DNA from: JBHJGP01 sp050331695
GTDB taxonomy: Bacteria; Pseudomonadota; Alphaproteobacteria; Geminicoccales; Geminicoccaceae
DNA: 64,000 bases
Assembly (NCBI GenBank): GCA_050331695.1
Contig: JBHJGP010000002.1
Location: 1 to 64,000, forward strand
Reading direction: 5' to 3'
Part shown: piece after piece, positions 48,364-56,936 of the stretch
How the letters are laid out: every line of letters begins with the position of its first letter
Numbering within the stretch: the stretch's first letter is position 1
Notes under the pieces: generated by a model
Seen by the model: the letters and a program-made list of their open reading frames with translations, nothing else
Database searches by the model: none
Told to the model about the DNA's origin: nothing
Translations under genes and position numbers: made by a program

Positions 48364-49506
48364 CTAGCGCGACGCAAGCCGGGGGGACGGGGTGAGATAG
48401 TCGACCGGATCGACCACCTGGGCACCGACACGCATCTCGAAATAGAGCTGGGCGGCGGCGGCAAGACCGGTGGCGCCAGCGAGCCCCAGGGCCTGGCCCC
48501 GGCGGACCACGTCGCCCACCGCGACCTCGGTGCTCTCAAGGTGGCCATAGGCCGTGGTGTAGTCGCCATCATGGCGGATCACGACCATGTTGCCGTAGGC
48601 CGGGATCCCGTCACCTTCGAAGATAACGACGCCGTTCTCCGAGGCGAGGATCGGTGTGCCTTGGCTGGCCGGAATCGTGATGCCGTTGGCGATCCAGCCC
48701 TCGATCGATGGCGCCGCGAGCGTCGCCGGGTCGGCCTCGACCGGCCAAAGGAAGCCGTTGCCGCTCAGGGATGGTGGCGGCAGCGTCTCGGTGCTCGGAT
48801 CCAGTTGCCCGTGAACGTCCGTGTTCGGCTGGGCGCGCTCGCCGCTGCGGGCGCCAACGCCAATGCCCCGGGTTGCGACCTCGGCTTCAGGAGCCGGAAG
48901 CTGCAGAACCTGGCCTGAATAAAGCGGCTCGTGGGGGCGAAGACCGTTGGCCTCAGCGATCGCTTCGACGCTCAGACCGTATGATTGGGCAACCTGTTCC
49001 AGGGTTTCGCCGGCGACGACCTGATGAACGGCCCCGGCCGCGAGGTCCTTTTCGGTAGGTTCATCGGCGCCGATGAACGGTCCACCGGCCCCGCCGCCGA
49101 GGCCGGGGCCACCGAGATCGCCATCACCAGCCCCGGAAATGGTGCCGGAACGGTGCGGCTGGTCGGGCGGCGGCAAAGGTTGGCTGTCGATCTGGGGGGA
49201 TGGCGCGGGAGGCGCCCAGACATCGATCGGACCATTCGCCGGAACGGGTTGCGGTGTCTGCGCAGGCGTGTCGGCGGACCGGTCATAGGCGACGGTCTGG
49301 GTGTCGCCCTCTTGCCTGGCTTGCTCCAGACGTTGGCGGTGATTGGGATCAAGGCTGGCAAAGGCGCTGTATTCTTTCGCCCGGTTTTGCTTGCGGGCAG
49401 CCTGCCAACTGACGCCCTCACCCCATTTGAGCGGCTGGTACTGCGTGCACGCCCCCATCAACAGGCTCAAGCCAGCGATGCTGACAATCCAGGCACCTTT
49501 GGTCAC
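48364..49506 (-). CDS. NlpD-like LysM/M23 lipoprotein, probable amidase activator
   Basis: A 380-residue lipoprotein. The GTG at 49506 sits about seven bases behind GAGGAG and gives the signal MTKGAWIVSIAGLSLLMGAC with lipobox Cys20. A linker rich in Pro, Asp and Gly covers about 60-150, a LysM domain about 150-200 (VVAGETLEQVAQSYGLSVEAI), and an M23 fold is C-terminal. The M23 metal residues are degenerate: the first motif reads ANGITIPASQGTP instead of His...Asp, and the last reads LYFEMR instead of LHFEVR, although YGHL remains. That matches EnvC/NlpD-type activators of cell-wall amidases rather than a peptidase. It lies downstream of surE. Confidence 0.88.
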   Translation of the reverse strand: MTKGAWIVSIAGLSLLMGACTQYQPLKWGEGVSWQAARKQNRAKEYSAFASLDPNHRQRLEQARQEGDTQTVAYDRSADTPAQTPQPVPANGPIDVWAPPAPSPQIDSQPLPPPDQPHRSGTISGAGDGDLGGPGLGGGAGGPFIGADEPTEKDLAAGAVHQVVAGETLEQVAQSYGLSVEAIAEANGLRPHEPLYSGQVLQLPAPEAEVATRGIGVGARSGERAQPNTDVHGQLDPSTETLPPPSLSGNGFLWPVEADPATLAAPSIEGWIANGITIPASQGTPILASENGVVIFEGDGIPAYGNMVVIRHDGDYTTAYGHLESTEVAVGDVVRRGQALGLAGATGLAAAAQLYFEMRVGAQVVDPVDYLTPSPRLASR

Positions 49507-49593
49507 GGCACGACTCCTCAGCTCAACCATTCGGACGAGCCTATAACCGAACGCGCAACCTCTAATCAAGGTTGTTTGAAGTACTGGATGAAC

Positions 49594-50355
49594 TCAGAGA
49601 CGCAAGTCTCTCCGAAACCGCTCAAGTTCCGGTATATGGGTCATATCCAGGTGTATCGGTGTGATTGAAATGATGCCGGCTTCTACAGCCGTAACGTCAG
49701 TTTCGGGCACCGAATCATGTTCTGTCTTCAAAGTGCCGATCCAGATGTAGGGCTCGCCCCGCGGATCGATCCGCTCCACCAATTGGTCGCCGACTTTGCG
49801 CTTGCCCTGGCAGGTGACGGCGATGCCCTCAACCGACGCCACCACGCGGTCCGGAAAATTGACGTTGAGCAAAACCCCTTTGCTCCAGCCGAGATCGGTC
49901 GCCCGCCTGATCAGATCCGGCGCGAAATGTTCGGCCGTTGCCCATTTGACGGGGTGACCGTAGCGGCAGCACTGGCTGAGCGCGATCGCCGGCACGTCCA
50001 TGAGCGTCGCCTCCATGGCGGCAGCGATGGTGCCGGAATAGGTCACGTCGTCAGCGACATTGCCGCCATTGTTGACCCCGGAGAGAACCAAATCGATCGC
50101 CTGGTCCTTGAGGATCGTCTGCAGTGCCAGCAGCACGCAATCGGTGGGCGTCCCGTCAATCGCATAGCGCCTTTCCGAAACCTCACGAATGCGCAGAGGC
50201 CGCTTGAGGGTTAGCGAATGGCCGGCGCCACTATGGTTAACCTCCGGCGCGACGACCCAGACCTCGCCGCCGATGGTCTCGGCGATCCGCTCCACGCTCT
50301 TCAGGCCCGGCGCGTTGATCCCGTCATCATTGGTTACCAGGATCCGCCGGCTCAT
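49594..50355 (-). CDS. surE: 5'/3'-nucleotidase SurE
   Basis: A 253-residue metal-dependent survival-protein phosphatase acting on nucleoside monophosphates. The metal site TNDDGINAPG (Asp10, Asp11) and the SGVNNGGNVADDVTYSGTIAAA loop with the conserved Asn are intact. It overlaps the serS stop by 4 bases (ATGA), so serS-surE are co-translated. In many Proteobacteria pcm (protein isoaspartate methyltransferase) lies between surE and the nlpD-type gene; here only about 90 non-coding bases separate them and pcm is absent. Confidence 0.95.
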   Translation of the reverse strand: MSRRILVTNDDGINAPGLKSVERIAETIGGEVWVVAPEVNHSGAGHSLTLKRPLRIREVSERRYAIDGTPTDCVLLALQTILKDQAIDLVLSGVNNGGNVADDVTYSGTIAAAMEATLMDVPAIALSQCCRYGHPVKWATAEHFAPDLIRRATDLGWSKGVLLNVNFPDRVVASVEGIAVTCQGKRKVGDQLVERIDPRGEPYIWIGTLKTEHDSVPETDVTAVEAGIISITPIHLDMTHIPELERFRRDLRL

Positions 50356-51623
50356 GACCGGACCAGTCGTTCGAGACCGCTCATATAGGGTCTGAGCACT
50401 GGGGGAATGATCACCGAGCCACCCTCTTCTTGATAGTTTTCAACCACCGCGACAAGCGCCCGGCCCACGGCGACGCCCGAGCCGTTCAGGGTGTGGACGA
50501 ATTCGGTTCGCTTTTCGCCATCGGGGCGGAAGCGGCAATTCATCCGCCGAGCCTGGAAAGCGCCGCAATTGGAGCAGCTCGAGATTTCCCGATAGCGGCC
50601 CTGGCCCGGCAGCCAGACCTCGATGTCGTAGGTTTTCTGGGCACCGAAGCCGATATCACCAGCACATAAGGTAACCGTTCGATAGGGAAGCTCCAGGCGC
50701 TCCAAAACGGTTTCCGCGCAACGGGTCATGCGCTCATGTTCATCGACCGAGCTTTCAGGCTCGGTTACGCTCACCAGCTCGACCTTGGTGAACTGGTGCT
50801 GGCGGATCATGCCCTTGGTGTCCTTACCAGCGGCGCCCGCTTCGGCGCGAAAGCAGGGCGAATAGGCCGTAAACCTAAGGGGCAGCGTCTCCAAATCCAG
50901 GATCTCGCCAGCATGGAGGTTGGCGAGCGCCACCTCCGAGGTCGGGATCAACCAGTGATCGCTGGTCGTGTGAAAGGCCTCGTCAGCGAATTTCGGCAGT
51001 TGATTGGAGCCGTACATGGCTTGCTCGCGCACCAGGTAAGGCACGTGGACTTCGCGATAGCCGTGCTCTTCGACATGTAGATCGAGCATGAACTGGGCAA
51101 GCGCCCGCTCCAGCCTTGCAAGACCGCCGGAGAGAACGACGAAGCGGGCTCCCGAAAGCTTGGCCGCGCGTTCGAAATCCATGCCGAGGGCAGCGCCCAG
51201 CTCGTCGTGGGGCAAGGGATCGAAAGCGAAATTTCGGGGGCTTCCCGAGCGGCGAACCTCTTGATTATCCTCTTCATCGGCGCCGTCCGGTACCTCGTCG
51301 GTGATCAGATTAGGCAGGCCCGCGAGCTGCCCTTCGAGAATGATCGCCGTGTCCCGCTCCTGATCCTTAAGCGAGGCCAGCTCGCTTTTCAGCTCGGCAA
51401 CGCGGGCGATCGCCTCTGACGCGTCACCGCCTCCCTGCTTGATGCGTCCGATATCTCGCGACGCGGTGTTGCGCTCTGCTTCAAGCTGCTGGCCTCTGGC
51501 TTGCATCGATCGGATCCGCTCGTCCAGCGCCAGAAGTTCCTGGGCCACCGGCGGCAGACCGCGACGCGCCATGGCGGCATCGAACCCTTGCGGATCGGCG
51601 CGCAGCGCTCTCAGGTCATGCAC
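50352..51623 (-). CDS. serS: seryl-tRNA synthetase
   Basis: Class II synthetase of 423 residues charging tRNA-Ser and tRNA-Sec. The N-terminal long coiled coil (about 25-105, Arg/Gln/Glu-rich) binds the tRNA variable arm. Motif 2 is CFRAEAGAAGKDTKGMIRQHQF and motif 3 is NGSGVAVGRALVAVVENYQ near the end; the serine-binding GRYREISSCSNCGAFQARR block is also present. It begins with GTG. It lies 58 bases behind tatC and overlaps surE. Confidence 0.95.
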   Translation of the reverse strand: MHDLRALRADPQGFDAAMARRGLPPVAQELLALDERIRSMQARGQQLEAERNTASRDIGRIKQGGGDASEAIARVAELKSELASLKDQERDTAIILEGQLAGLPNLITDEVPDGADEEDNQEVRRSGSPRNFAFDPLPHDELGAALGMDFERAAKLSGARFVVLSGGLARLERALAQFMLDLHVEEHGYREVHVPYLVREQAMYGSNQLPKFADEAFHTTSDHWLIPTSEVALANLHAGEILDLETLPLRFTAYSPCFRAEAGAAGKDTKGMIRQHQFTKVELVSVTEPESSVDEHERMTRCAETVLERLELPYRTVTLCAGDIGFGAQKTYDIEVWLPGQGRYREISSCSNCGAFQARRMNCRFRPDGEKRTEFVHTLNGSGVAVGRALVAVVENYQEEGGSVIIPPVLRPYMSGLERLVRS

Positions 51624-51681
51624 CGCTATCGTCCTGATTGAGAGAAAACTGACCGGAAACTAGAAGCTTAGGCCCGGTCAA

Positions 51682-52515
51682 TCAATCGCCAGTCCCGGTC
51701 ACCTGCGTTTCGGCGGCTTCCCCATCGGCCTCGGCCTGTTCACGTTTTCGCTCGGCCATGCGGACGGCGATGATCGAGATCTCGTAGAGCAGAATGATCG
51801 GCAGGCCCAGGCCGATCTGCGAGATGATGTCGGGCGGGGTCAGAAGGGCTGCCACGACGAAGGTGCCAACGATCGCATATTTCCGGTTGCGGGCGAGACC
51901 TTCGGCGGTAACGAGGCCCACCCGCCCCATCAGGGTCAGGGCCACGGGAAGCTGAAAACAAAGCCCAAAGGCGAAAATCAGCTTCATGACTAGATCGAGA
52001 TATTCCCCGACCCGGGCCTCGAGCTGAATGGGCAAGGCGGTCTCGCTGCCAGTCGTTTGGAAGCTCAGGAAAAATTGCCAGGCGAGCGGAAACACCAGAT
52101 AGTAAACGACCGCACCACCGAGAAAGAACATGACTGGCGTGGCGGCGAGAAACGGCAGAAACGCTTGCTTCTCGGTTCTATAAAGACCCGGAGCGATAAA
52201 CATCCAGAGCTGGGAGGCGACGAACGGGAAGGTGATGAAGGCGCCGGCGAAAAACGCCACCTTGAGATGGGTGAAAAACGCTTCGGTCAGGCCCGTGTAG
52301 ATCATCCGGGTGCAGGCAGCGGCCTCACCTTCGGCAGCATTGGCCAGTCAGACATCGGCCAGTGGCTGGGTCAAAAACGAATAGATGCCGTCGGCAAAGA
52401 AATAACAGATCAGAAACCCGATGAAGATCGCGATAACCGAGTACATCAGCCGGTTTCGAAACTCGATCAGGTGATCGAGCAGCGGCATCTCCCGATCGTC
52501 GATATCCTTCAGCAT
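51682..52515 (-). pseudogene. tatC: tatC, twin-arginine translocase subunit, interrupted by one in-frame TGA
   Basis: Read from the ATG at 52515 the frame encodes MLKDIDDREMPLLDHLIEFR, then the first helix and FLTQPLADV, and then hits TGA at 52348-52350. Past it the same frame gives LANAAEGEAAACTR, then MIYTGLTEAFFTHLKVAFF and the rest of a normal TatC with all remaining helices, ending at 51682. With the TGA read as an amino acid the product would be 277 residues, normal for TatC. The gene is otherwise clean: no frameshift, and conserved residues present. The base after TGA is C, a leaky context. Re-initiation at ATG 52305 would lose the first 70 residues, including helix 1. Possible causes are base error, nonsense mutation or read-through. 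Confidence 0.85.
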
Positions 52516-52524
52516 CGCAGCCGC

Positions 52525-52968
52525 TTAGACCGGCTCGGCTGGTTTGGAGGACTCGGCCGGTTTGGCATGCTCGGGCGCTTGCTGCGCCGTCGCGCCCCCT
52601 GGCTCGGCCGCCCCGTTGGCCGCAGTCGGCGCCGCCCGGCTCTCGTCCTCTGCGGCATCATCCTTGCCGTTCTTGGCCTTGATATCCGGGCGCAACGCGC
52701 CCTTGAGATCTCCGTCCGGATCGATGGCACTCTCAATCGACCTGCCGACGTTCATGCGACCCGCCTTGTCGATCTGTTTCTTCACCTCGCCGAGTTCGGT
52801 TTCGTTCGCCATGTCCTCAAGGGAACGCCGGAACTCGCGTGCCAGCGCGCGCGCCTTGCCGACCCAGCGGCCGACGTCGCGGGCAAGCTTGGGCAGTTCT
52901 TTGGGACCGAGAACGAGCAACGCGATCAACATCACGATGCCCATTTCCGACCAGCCGAGATCAAACAC
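52525..52968 (-). CDS. tatB: Tat translocase subunit TatB
   Basis: A 147-residue TatB, partner of TatC in signal-peptide recognition. One N-terminal helix (LGWSEMGIVMLIALLVLGPKELPKLARDV) is followed by an amphipathic helix with the conserved GRWVGKARALAREFRR pattern, then a long Ala/Pro/Glu-rich tail (about 100-147). It lies 9 bases before the tatC ATG and 11 bases behind tatA. Confidence 0.93.
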   Translation of the reverse strand: MFDLGWSEMGIVMLIALLVLGPKELPKLARDVGRWVGKARALAREFRRSLEDMANETELGEVKKQIDKAGRMNVGRSIESAIDPDGDLKGALRPDIKAKNGKDDAAEDESRAAPTAANGAAEPGGATAQQAPEHAKPAESSKPAEPV

Positions 52969-52979
52969 CGGCTTGGTTC

Positions 52980-53204
52980 CTAACTTTTGACGGTGTCGTC
53001 CTTGGTGGTCTCAGCGACCGGAGTCTGATCGTCATGGGCAATGGACTTGTCCGCCTTGGCGGGCTCGTCGTCCTCCTTCATGCCCTGTTTGAAGTTCTTC
53101 ACGCCCTTGGCCACGTCACCCATCACCTTCGGCAGCTTGCCGGCGCCGAATAGGATGAGGACGATCAGCAGGATCAGGATCACCTGCCAAACACCGATAC
53201 TCAT
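52980..53204 (-). CDS. tatA: Tat translocase subunit TatA
   Basis: A 74-residue pore-forming subunit. An N-terminal helix VWQVILILLIVLILFGAGKLPKVMGDVAKGVKNFKQG is followed by an amphipathic helix and an acidic/Lys-rich tail, exactly the family pattern. The ATG sits behind a strong GGGGAG. First gene of tatABC; the upstream gap of 130 bases separates it from the ABC ATPase gene and contains a 6-bp hairpin (53248-53263) whose polarity does not suit termination. Confidence 0.95.
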   Translation of the reverse strand: MSIGVWQVILILLIVLILFGAGKLPKVMGDVAKGVKNFKQGMKEDDEPAKADKSIAHDDQTPVAETTKDDTVKS

Positions 53205-53334
53205 CGACGAACTCCCCTGGAAAGGACCGCTAAACGATCCCTAATTGTTGCGAACTGTCGCAAAAAACCACCCTCGTGACAACGTCGCCTGTTCCGGCAA
53301 GCGTCATCTGGCCAGTGGGTGCGTGCCCGTAGCC

Positions 53335-54438
53335 CTAGGATGACGAATAAATGAATACGTGGCCCTGGTCGATGCGAACTGCAACCTGGGCGCCCACGGA
53401 TGCATCAACACCCGGCGGAACCCGCGTCGTTACGGTCCAACCGGCGATCGCCAGCTCCGCCCAGTGATCGGGGCCCGCCCGACGGACGGCGACGATCCGC
53501 CCCACCGCACTACCGGGCTCCGGCTCATTCAGAAGGGTGGTCGCGTCGGGCCTCACGACCACGTCGACGGCGGTGCCGTCACCGAGTTCCGGCCGCGGAA
53601 TATCGCCCATGGGGGTCGACACGCTTCCTCCCACAGCCCAGCTCTTGAAGCGCCGGACCGGACCGAAAAAGCTGCAGCAGAAGAGATCGCTTGGCCGTTC
53701 ATAAATTTCTTCCGGCGAGCCACTTTGAAGAATGCGGCCCGCCTGCATGATGTGGATTTGATCCGCGGCCGCGACCGCCTCGTCCGCATCATGGGTCACC
53801 AGTAAGGTCGGCGTGCCCGTGTCCTTGACCAGGCGCATCACCGTCTCGCGGACCTCCGCCCGCAGATAGGTATCGAGACTGGAGAACGCCTCATCAAGCA
53901 GCATCAGACACGGATCTGGCGCCAGGGCGCGGGCGAGCGCGACCCGCTGCTGCTCGCCGCCCGACAGACGGTGGGGATAGGCCGCGGCATGGCGCTCCAT
54001 GTCGACCTGTTGCAGGAGCGACGTCACCTTGCGCTCGCGATCACGCTTGGGCAGATGACGAATGCCGAAGGCGATGTTCTGCGCAACGCTCAAATGGGGA
54101 AACAGAGCGTAGTCCTGAAACATCAAGCCGACTTTCCGCCGCTCCGCCGGCAATTGCCAGCTCTTTTGGGCGACGCGGCGATCGCAGATGTCGATCTCGC
54201 CGGCCTGAACTTCCTCGAGACCGGCGATGAGGCGCAACGTCGTCGTCTTGCCGCAGCCGGACGGGCCGATCAGGCAGTGCACCTCACCGGGCCCGATCGA
54301 GAGGTCGACATGATCAAGAACCAGCCTGTCGGCGAACCGATGCGACAGGCCGCGGACGCGCAGAGACCCGTGAGCTTGCCTTTCGATCGGTTCCGGCACC
54401 GACGGCGGGTTCAGCAGCTCGGTGATGTTATCGAACAT
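53335..54438 (-). CDS. orphan ABC transporter ATP-binding protein, FbpC/PotA-like with TOBE domain
   Basis: A 367-residue ATPase of the ferric/polyamine importer class. Walker A GPSGCGKTT is at residues 58-66, Q-loop MFQDYALFPH, signature LSGGEQQRVALARAL, Walker B CLMLLDEAFSSLD and H-loop TH are all intact, so it should be active. A C-terminal TOBE domain (about 270-367) follows. A 25-residue N-terminal extension precedes the usual domain. No permease or binding-protein gene lies next to it. It interrupts the commonly conserved scpB-tatA junction. An AT-rich palindrome lies about 100 bases upstream of its start. Iron or another anion is the likeliest substrate, by family only. Confidence 0.88.
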   Translation of the reverse strand: MFDNITELLNPPSVPEPIERQAHGSLRVRGLSHRFADRLVLDHVDLSIGPGEVHCLIGPSGCGKTTTLRLIAGLEEVQAGEIDICDRRVAQKSWQLPAERRKVGLMFQDYALFPHLSVAQNIAFGIRHLPKRDRERKVTSLLQQVDMERHAAAYPHRLSGGEQQRVALARALAPDPCLMLLDEAFSSLDTYLRAEVRETVMRLVKDTGTPTLLVTHDADEAVAAADQIHIMQAGRILQSGSPEEIYERPSDLFCCSFFGPVRRFKSWAVGGSVSTPMGDIPRPELGDGTAVDVVVRPDATTLLNEPEPGSAVGRIVAVRRAGPDHWAELAIAGWTVTTRVPPGVDASVGAQVAVRIDQGHVFIYSSS

Positions 54439-54533
54439 GAGCGTTTTCGAACGGTGCCATGACGCACAAATAAAACCGTGCTGGCCTTTAATCAAGGACA
54501 GGCGATTATCACGGTCGGGTCAGTTTTTGTTTG

Positions 54534-54548
54534 GAATTATTTTAATTC
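54534..54548. promoter_or_regulatory. 15-bp AT-rich palindrome upstream of the orphan ABC ATPase
   Basis: GAATTA (54534-54539), TTT, and TAATTC (54543-54548) form a perfect inverted repeat overlapping the scpB stop codon, about 100 bases upstream of the ABC ATPase start. In a GC-rich genome such an AT-rich symmetric site is unusual. Iron regulators (Fur, Irr) bind AT-rich palindromes, which would suit a ferric-type ATPase; the exact consensus does not match, so this is a hypothesis. It could also be a weak scpB terminator. Confidence 0.4.
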
Positions 54549-55171
54549 GCGTCTTGGGATGTTTCCTGCGATGCGGCGGGCGTTTCCGTCGCCTGGTGAA
54601 GATCGTCGAAAAAGCCGGCGGCCCGAAGCTCCTCGACCCGGGGCAGGTCTTCCAGCGATGAGAGATCGAAATGATCAAGAAAAGCCTCCGAGGTCACCCA
54701 GGTGACCGGCCGGCCGGGGCTTCGCCGCCGCCCGCGCGGCTTGATCATATTCAGGTCCATGAGCAGATCCATCGTACCCTTGCTCACCGAAACCCCGCGG
54801 ATACGCTCGATTTCGGCCCGGGTGACCGGCTGCCGATAGGCGATGGTGGCGAGCGTTTCCATGGCCGCGCGGGACAGTTTGTGGACCTGGCTTTGGAGCC
54901 GTTCCAAATGGGGGGCGACGTCCGCCGCCGTGCGAAAGGCCCATAAACCCCCTCGGCATTCGAGCTGGACGCCGCGCCCGCCATAATCGGTTCGGAGCCG
55001 CTCCAACAGCGAGCGGACATCGCCGCCATAGGCAGGGACGTGAGCCGAAAGGGTCGCCAGATCCAAGGGCTCGGCGGCGGCGAACAAAACCGCTTCCACG
55101 ACCCTTATCGCTTGAGCCTCGTTTTCGGCACCGTCCTCGGCTTCACCGCTGGCCGCCTCACCGTCAGCCAT
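54542..55171 (-). CDS. scpB: segregation and condensation protein ScpB
   Basis: A 209-residue winged-helix subunit of the SMC-ScpAB condensin that organises and segregates chromosomes. The ScpB core runs IRVVEAVLFAAAEPLDLATLSAHV, followed by FRTAADVAPHLER and METLATIAYRQPVTRAEIERIRGVS, a clear family block. The C-terminal 30 residues are poorly conserved and acidic. Its start overlaps the scpA stop by 8 bases, so translation is coupled. Confidence 0.93.
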   Translation of the reverse strand: MADGEAASGEAEDGAENEAQAIRVVEAVLFAAAEPLDLATLSAHVPAYGGDVRSLLERLRTDYGGRGVQLECRGGLWAFRTAADVAPHLERLQSQVHKLSRAAMETLATIAYRQPVTRAEIERIRGVSVSKGTMDLLMDLNMIKPRGRRRSPGRPVTWVTSEAFLDHFDLSSLEDLPRVEELRAAGFFDDLHQATETPAASQETSQDAN

Positions 55172-55928
55172 GAACTCGCCTCAAGGACGGGGTCAACGAG
55201 CCTTCTTCCTGGTTGAGTTGGATGCGGCCCTGGCGCGCCAGCTCCAAGGATGCGGCGAAACCGGACGCCAGGCGCGTTCGCCGCTGCCAGGGTTTGCTCG
55301 CCAGGCGACAGGCGGCGTCGGCCAGGTCGATCCAACTGGCATCGACCCTCAAAATGTTCTCGAGCCAGGTCCTGGCCTCCTCGATCGACAGGATCTGACC
55401 GCGGTCGATGGTGAGCGTCTGCGCATGCGCTCTCTGGCTGGTGCTGGCATAGGCGCGCAGGAGTTCAGCGAGGCTGAGGTCGAGAGAAGCGACCCGGCGA
55501 ATGCTGAGACCATCCGGGTTGCCCCGGACCAGACGCCCCTGCCCCAGACGCGGTCGCTCGGTCAGCGCCGCGGCGGCACCCTTGAGCGCGTCCAGCCGGC
55601 GCAGTCGGGCGGTCAGATCCTCGACCATCTCGTCGGCCGCGCCCGCCTCATCCTCGGCGGCAGGCAGCAGATATCGCGACTTGAGGTAGGCCAGCCAGCT
55701 GGCGGTGAGAAGATAGTCGGCGGCGATTTCGAGGCGTGTTTCCAGGGCCTTGGCCATGAACGCCATGTATTGATCGACGAGCGCCAGGATCGAGATCTTG
55801 GCCAGATCGACCTTCTGGTTGCGGGCCAGGGTTAGGAGCAGGTCGATCGGCCCCTCGAAGCCGTCGAGGCTGACGACCAAGGTCTCGTCGGCGGTAGTCC
55901 GTTCAACCTCGGTGACAGGCTCGGCCAT
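55164..55928 (-). CDS. scpA: segregation and condensation protein ScpA
   Basis: A 254-residue kleisin subunit bridging SMC heads. Recognised by FEGPIDLLLTLARNQKVDLAKISILALVDQYMAFM at residues 23-57 and AADYLLTASWLAYLKSRYLLP; the C-terminal winged helix includes GFAASLELARQGRIQLNQEEG. Its ATG follows the nagZ stop with no gap. Part of the operon dgt-argS-SPOR-nagZ-scpA-scpB. Confidence 0.94.
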   Translation of the reverse strand: MAEPVTEVERTTADETLVVSLDGFEGPIDLLLTLARNQKVDLAKISILALVDQYMAFMAKALETRLEIAADYLLTASWLAYLKSRYLLPAAEDEAGAADEMVEDLTARLRRLDALKGAAAALTERPRLGQGRLVRGNPDGLSIRRVASLDLSLAELLRAYASTSQRAHAQTLTIDRGQILSIEEARTWLENILRVDASWIDLADAACRLASKPWQRRTRLASGFAASLELARQGRIQLNQEEGSLTPSLRRVHG

Positions 55929-56936
55929 TCAGGCGAAGCCCGCCATGGCCTGCTCGATATCAGCTCTCGCGACCGGCGCCGGGTTTTCGACCATGGCCAG
56001 CGCCCGGTGCAGGCGTTCAGCGGCGCCCTCGGTCACGGCCGGCACCGCGTCGAGCACGGCCTCGATCTCCCGGGCGTCACCGGTGCAGTGCAGCACCAGA
56101 TCGCAGCCGGCGGCGAGAGCGCGGTGACAGCGGCTCGGCAGATCGCCGTCGAGCGCGCCCATTGAGATGTCGTCACTGAACAAAAGACCATCGAAGCCGA
56201 TTTCGGAGCGGATGACGCGCTCGATGACGATCTTCGAAAACGTTGCCGGCTGACCGTCGAGAGCGTCGTAACGCAGGTGAGCGGTCATACCGGCGGGTGC
56301 GTGGGCGCAGCGCCGGAACGGCACGAAATCACGGGCGCGGAGCTCGTCGATCGAAGCGTCGACCGTCGGCAAAGCAAGGTGGCTGTCGAGGCGGGCGCGG
56401 CCGTGGCCCGGCAGATGCTTGATCACCGGCACGATGCCGGCATCGATCATCGCCTCGAGCGCGGCTGACCCCATGATCGCCACCGCTTCCGGATCGCTGC
56501 CGAACGAGCGATCTCCGATCACCTGGTGGGTCGCCTCATCGGCGACATCGAGCACTGGCGCGCAATCCCAACCGATGCCGCAATCGATCAGATCGACCGC
56601 CAGTCTCCGGGCATGACGACGGGCGGCCTCACCAGGGTCCAGGCCCGACGAGGACGACCAACTCTCCAACTTTCCCGCCGGCGGCAGGCACGGCCAAGCC
56701 GGTGCGGTCAGGCGCTGGACACGCCCCCCCTCCTGGTCCACCAGGATCGGCACGGCGGGCCAATCTGTCACCTCGCGCAAACGGTCCGCGAGCCGCCGAA
56801 GCTGAACCGGATCGCCGCAGTTCCGCCGAAAAAGGATGAACCCGGCGGGTCTGTAACGTCTGATCAGGTTGATCTCGACGGCGGTCAAGCTCGCTCCCTC
56901 AAGACCGATGACAGCGGCGGACCGCGGCAGGCTCAT
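55929..56936 (-). CDS. nagZ: beta-N-acetylhexosaminidase NagZ
   Basis: A 335-residue GH3 enzyme that removes N-acetylglucosamine from anhydromuropeptides during cell-wall recycling in the cytoplasm. Seen: RPAGFILFRRNCGDP, DQEGGRVQRLTAP, RSFGSDPEAVAIMG, IKHLPGHGRARLDSHLALP (the flexible catalytic loop with Asp-His) and LLFSDDISMGAL with the nucleophile Asp. The ATG overlaps the SPOR gene stop by 4 bases. Confidence 0.94.
   Translation of the reverse strand: MSLPRSAAVIGLEGASLTAVEINLIRRYRPAGFILFRRNCGDPVQLRRLADRLREVTDWPAVPILVDQEGGRVQRLTAPAWPCLPPAGKLESWSSSSGLDPGEAARRHARRLAVDLIDCGIGWDCAPVLDVADEATHQVIGDRSFGSDPEAVAIMGSAALEAMIDAGIVPVIKHLPGHGRARLDSHLALPTVDASIDELRARDFVPFRRCAHAPAGMTAHLRYDALDGQPATFSKIVIERVIRSEIGFDGLLFSDDISMGALDGDLPSRCHRALAAGCDLVLHCTGDAREIEAVLDAVPAVTEGAAERLHRALAMVENPAPVARADIEQAMAGFA

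Noticed and set aside
52348..52350. Genome-wide reassignment of TGA to tryptophan as explanation for the tatC stop
   Set aside because: TGA terminates many other genes here at the expected family length (iorA, pta and serS among them), so the code is standard.
53248..53263. TTGCGA-ACTG-TCGCAA hairpin downstream of the ABC ATPase
   Set aside because: For the minus-strand transcript the T-run precedes the hairpin instead of following it, so it cannot work as an intrinsic terminator; a six-pair stem may be chance.
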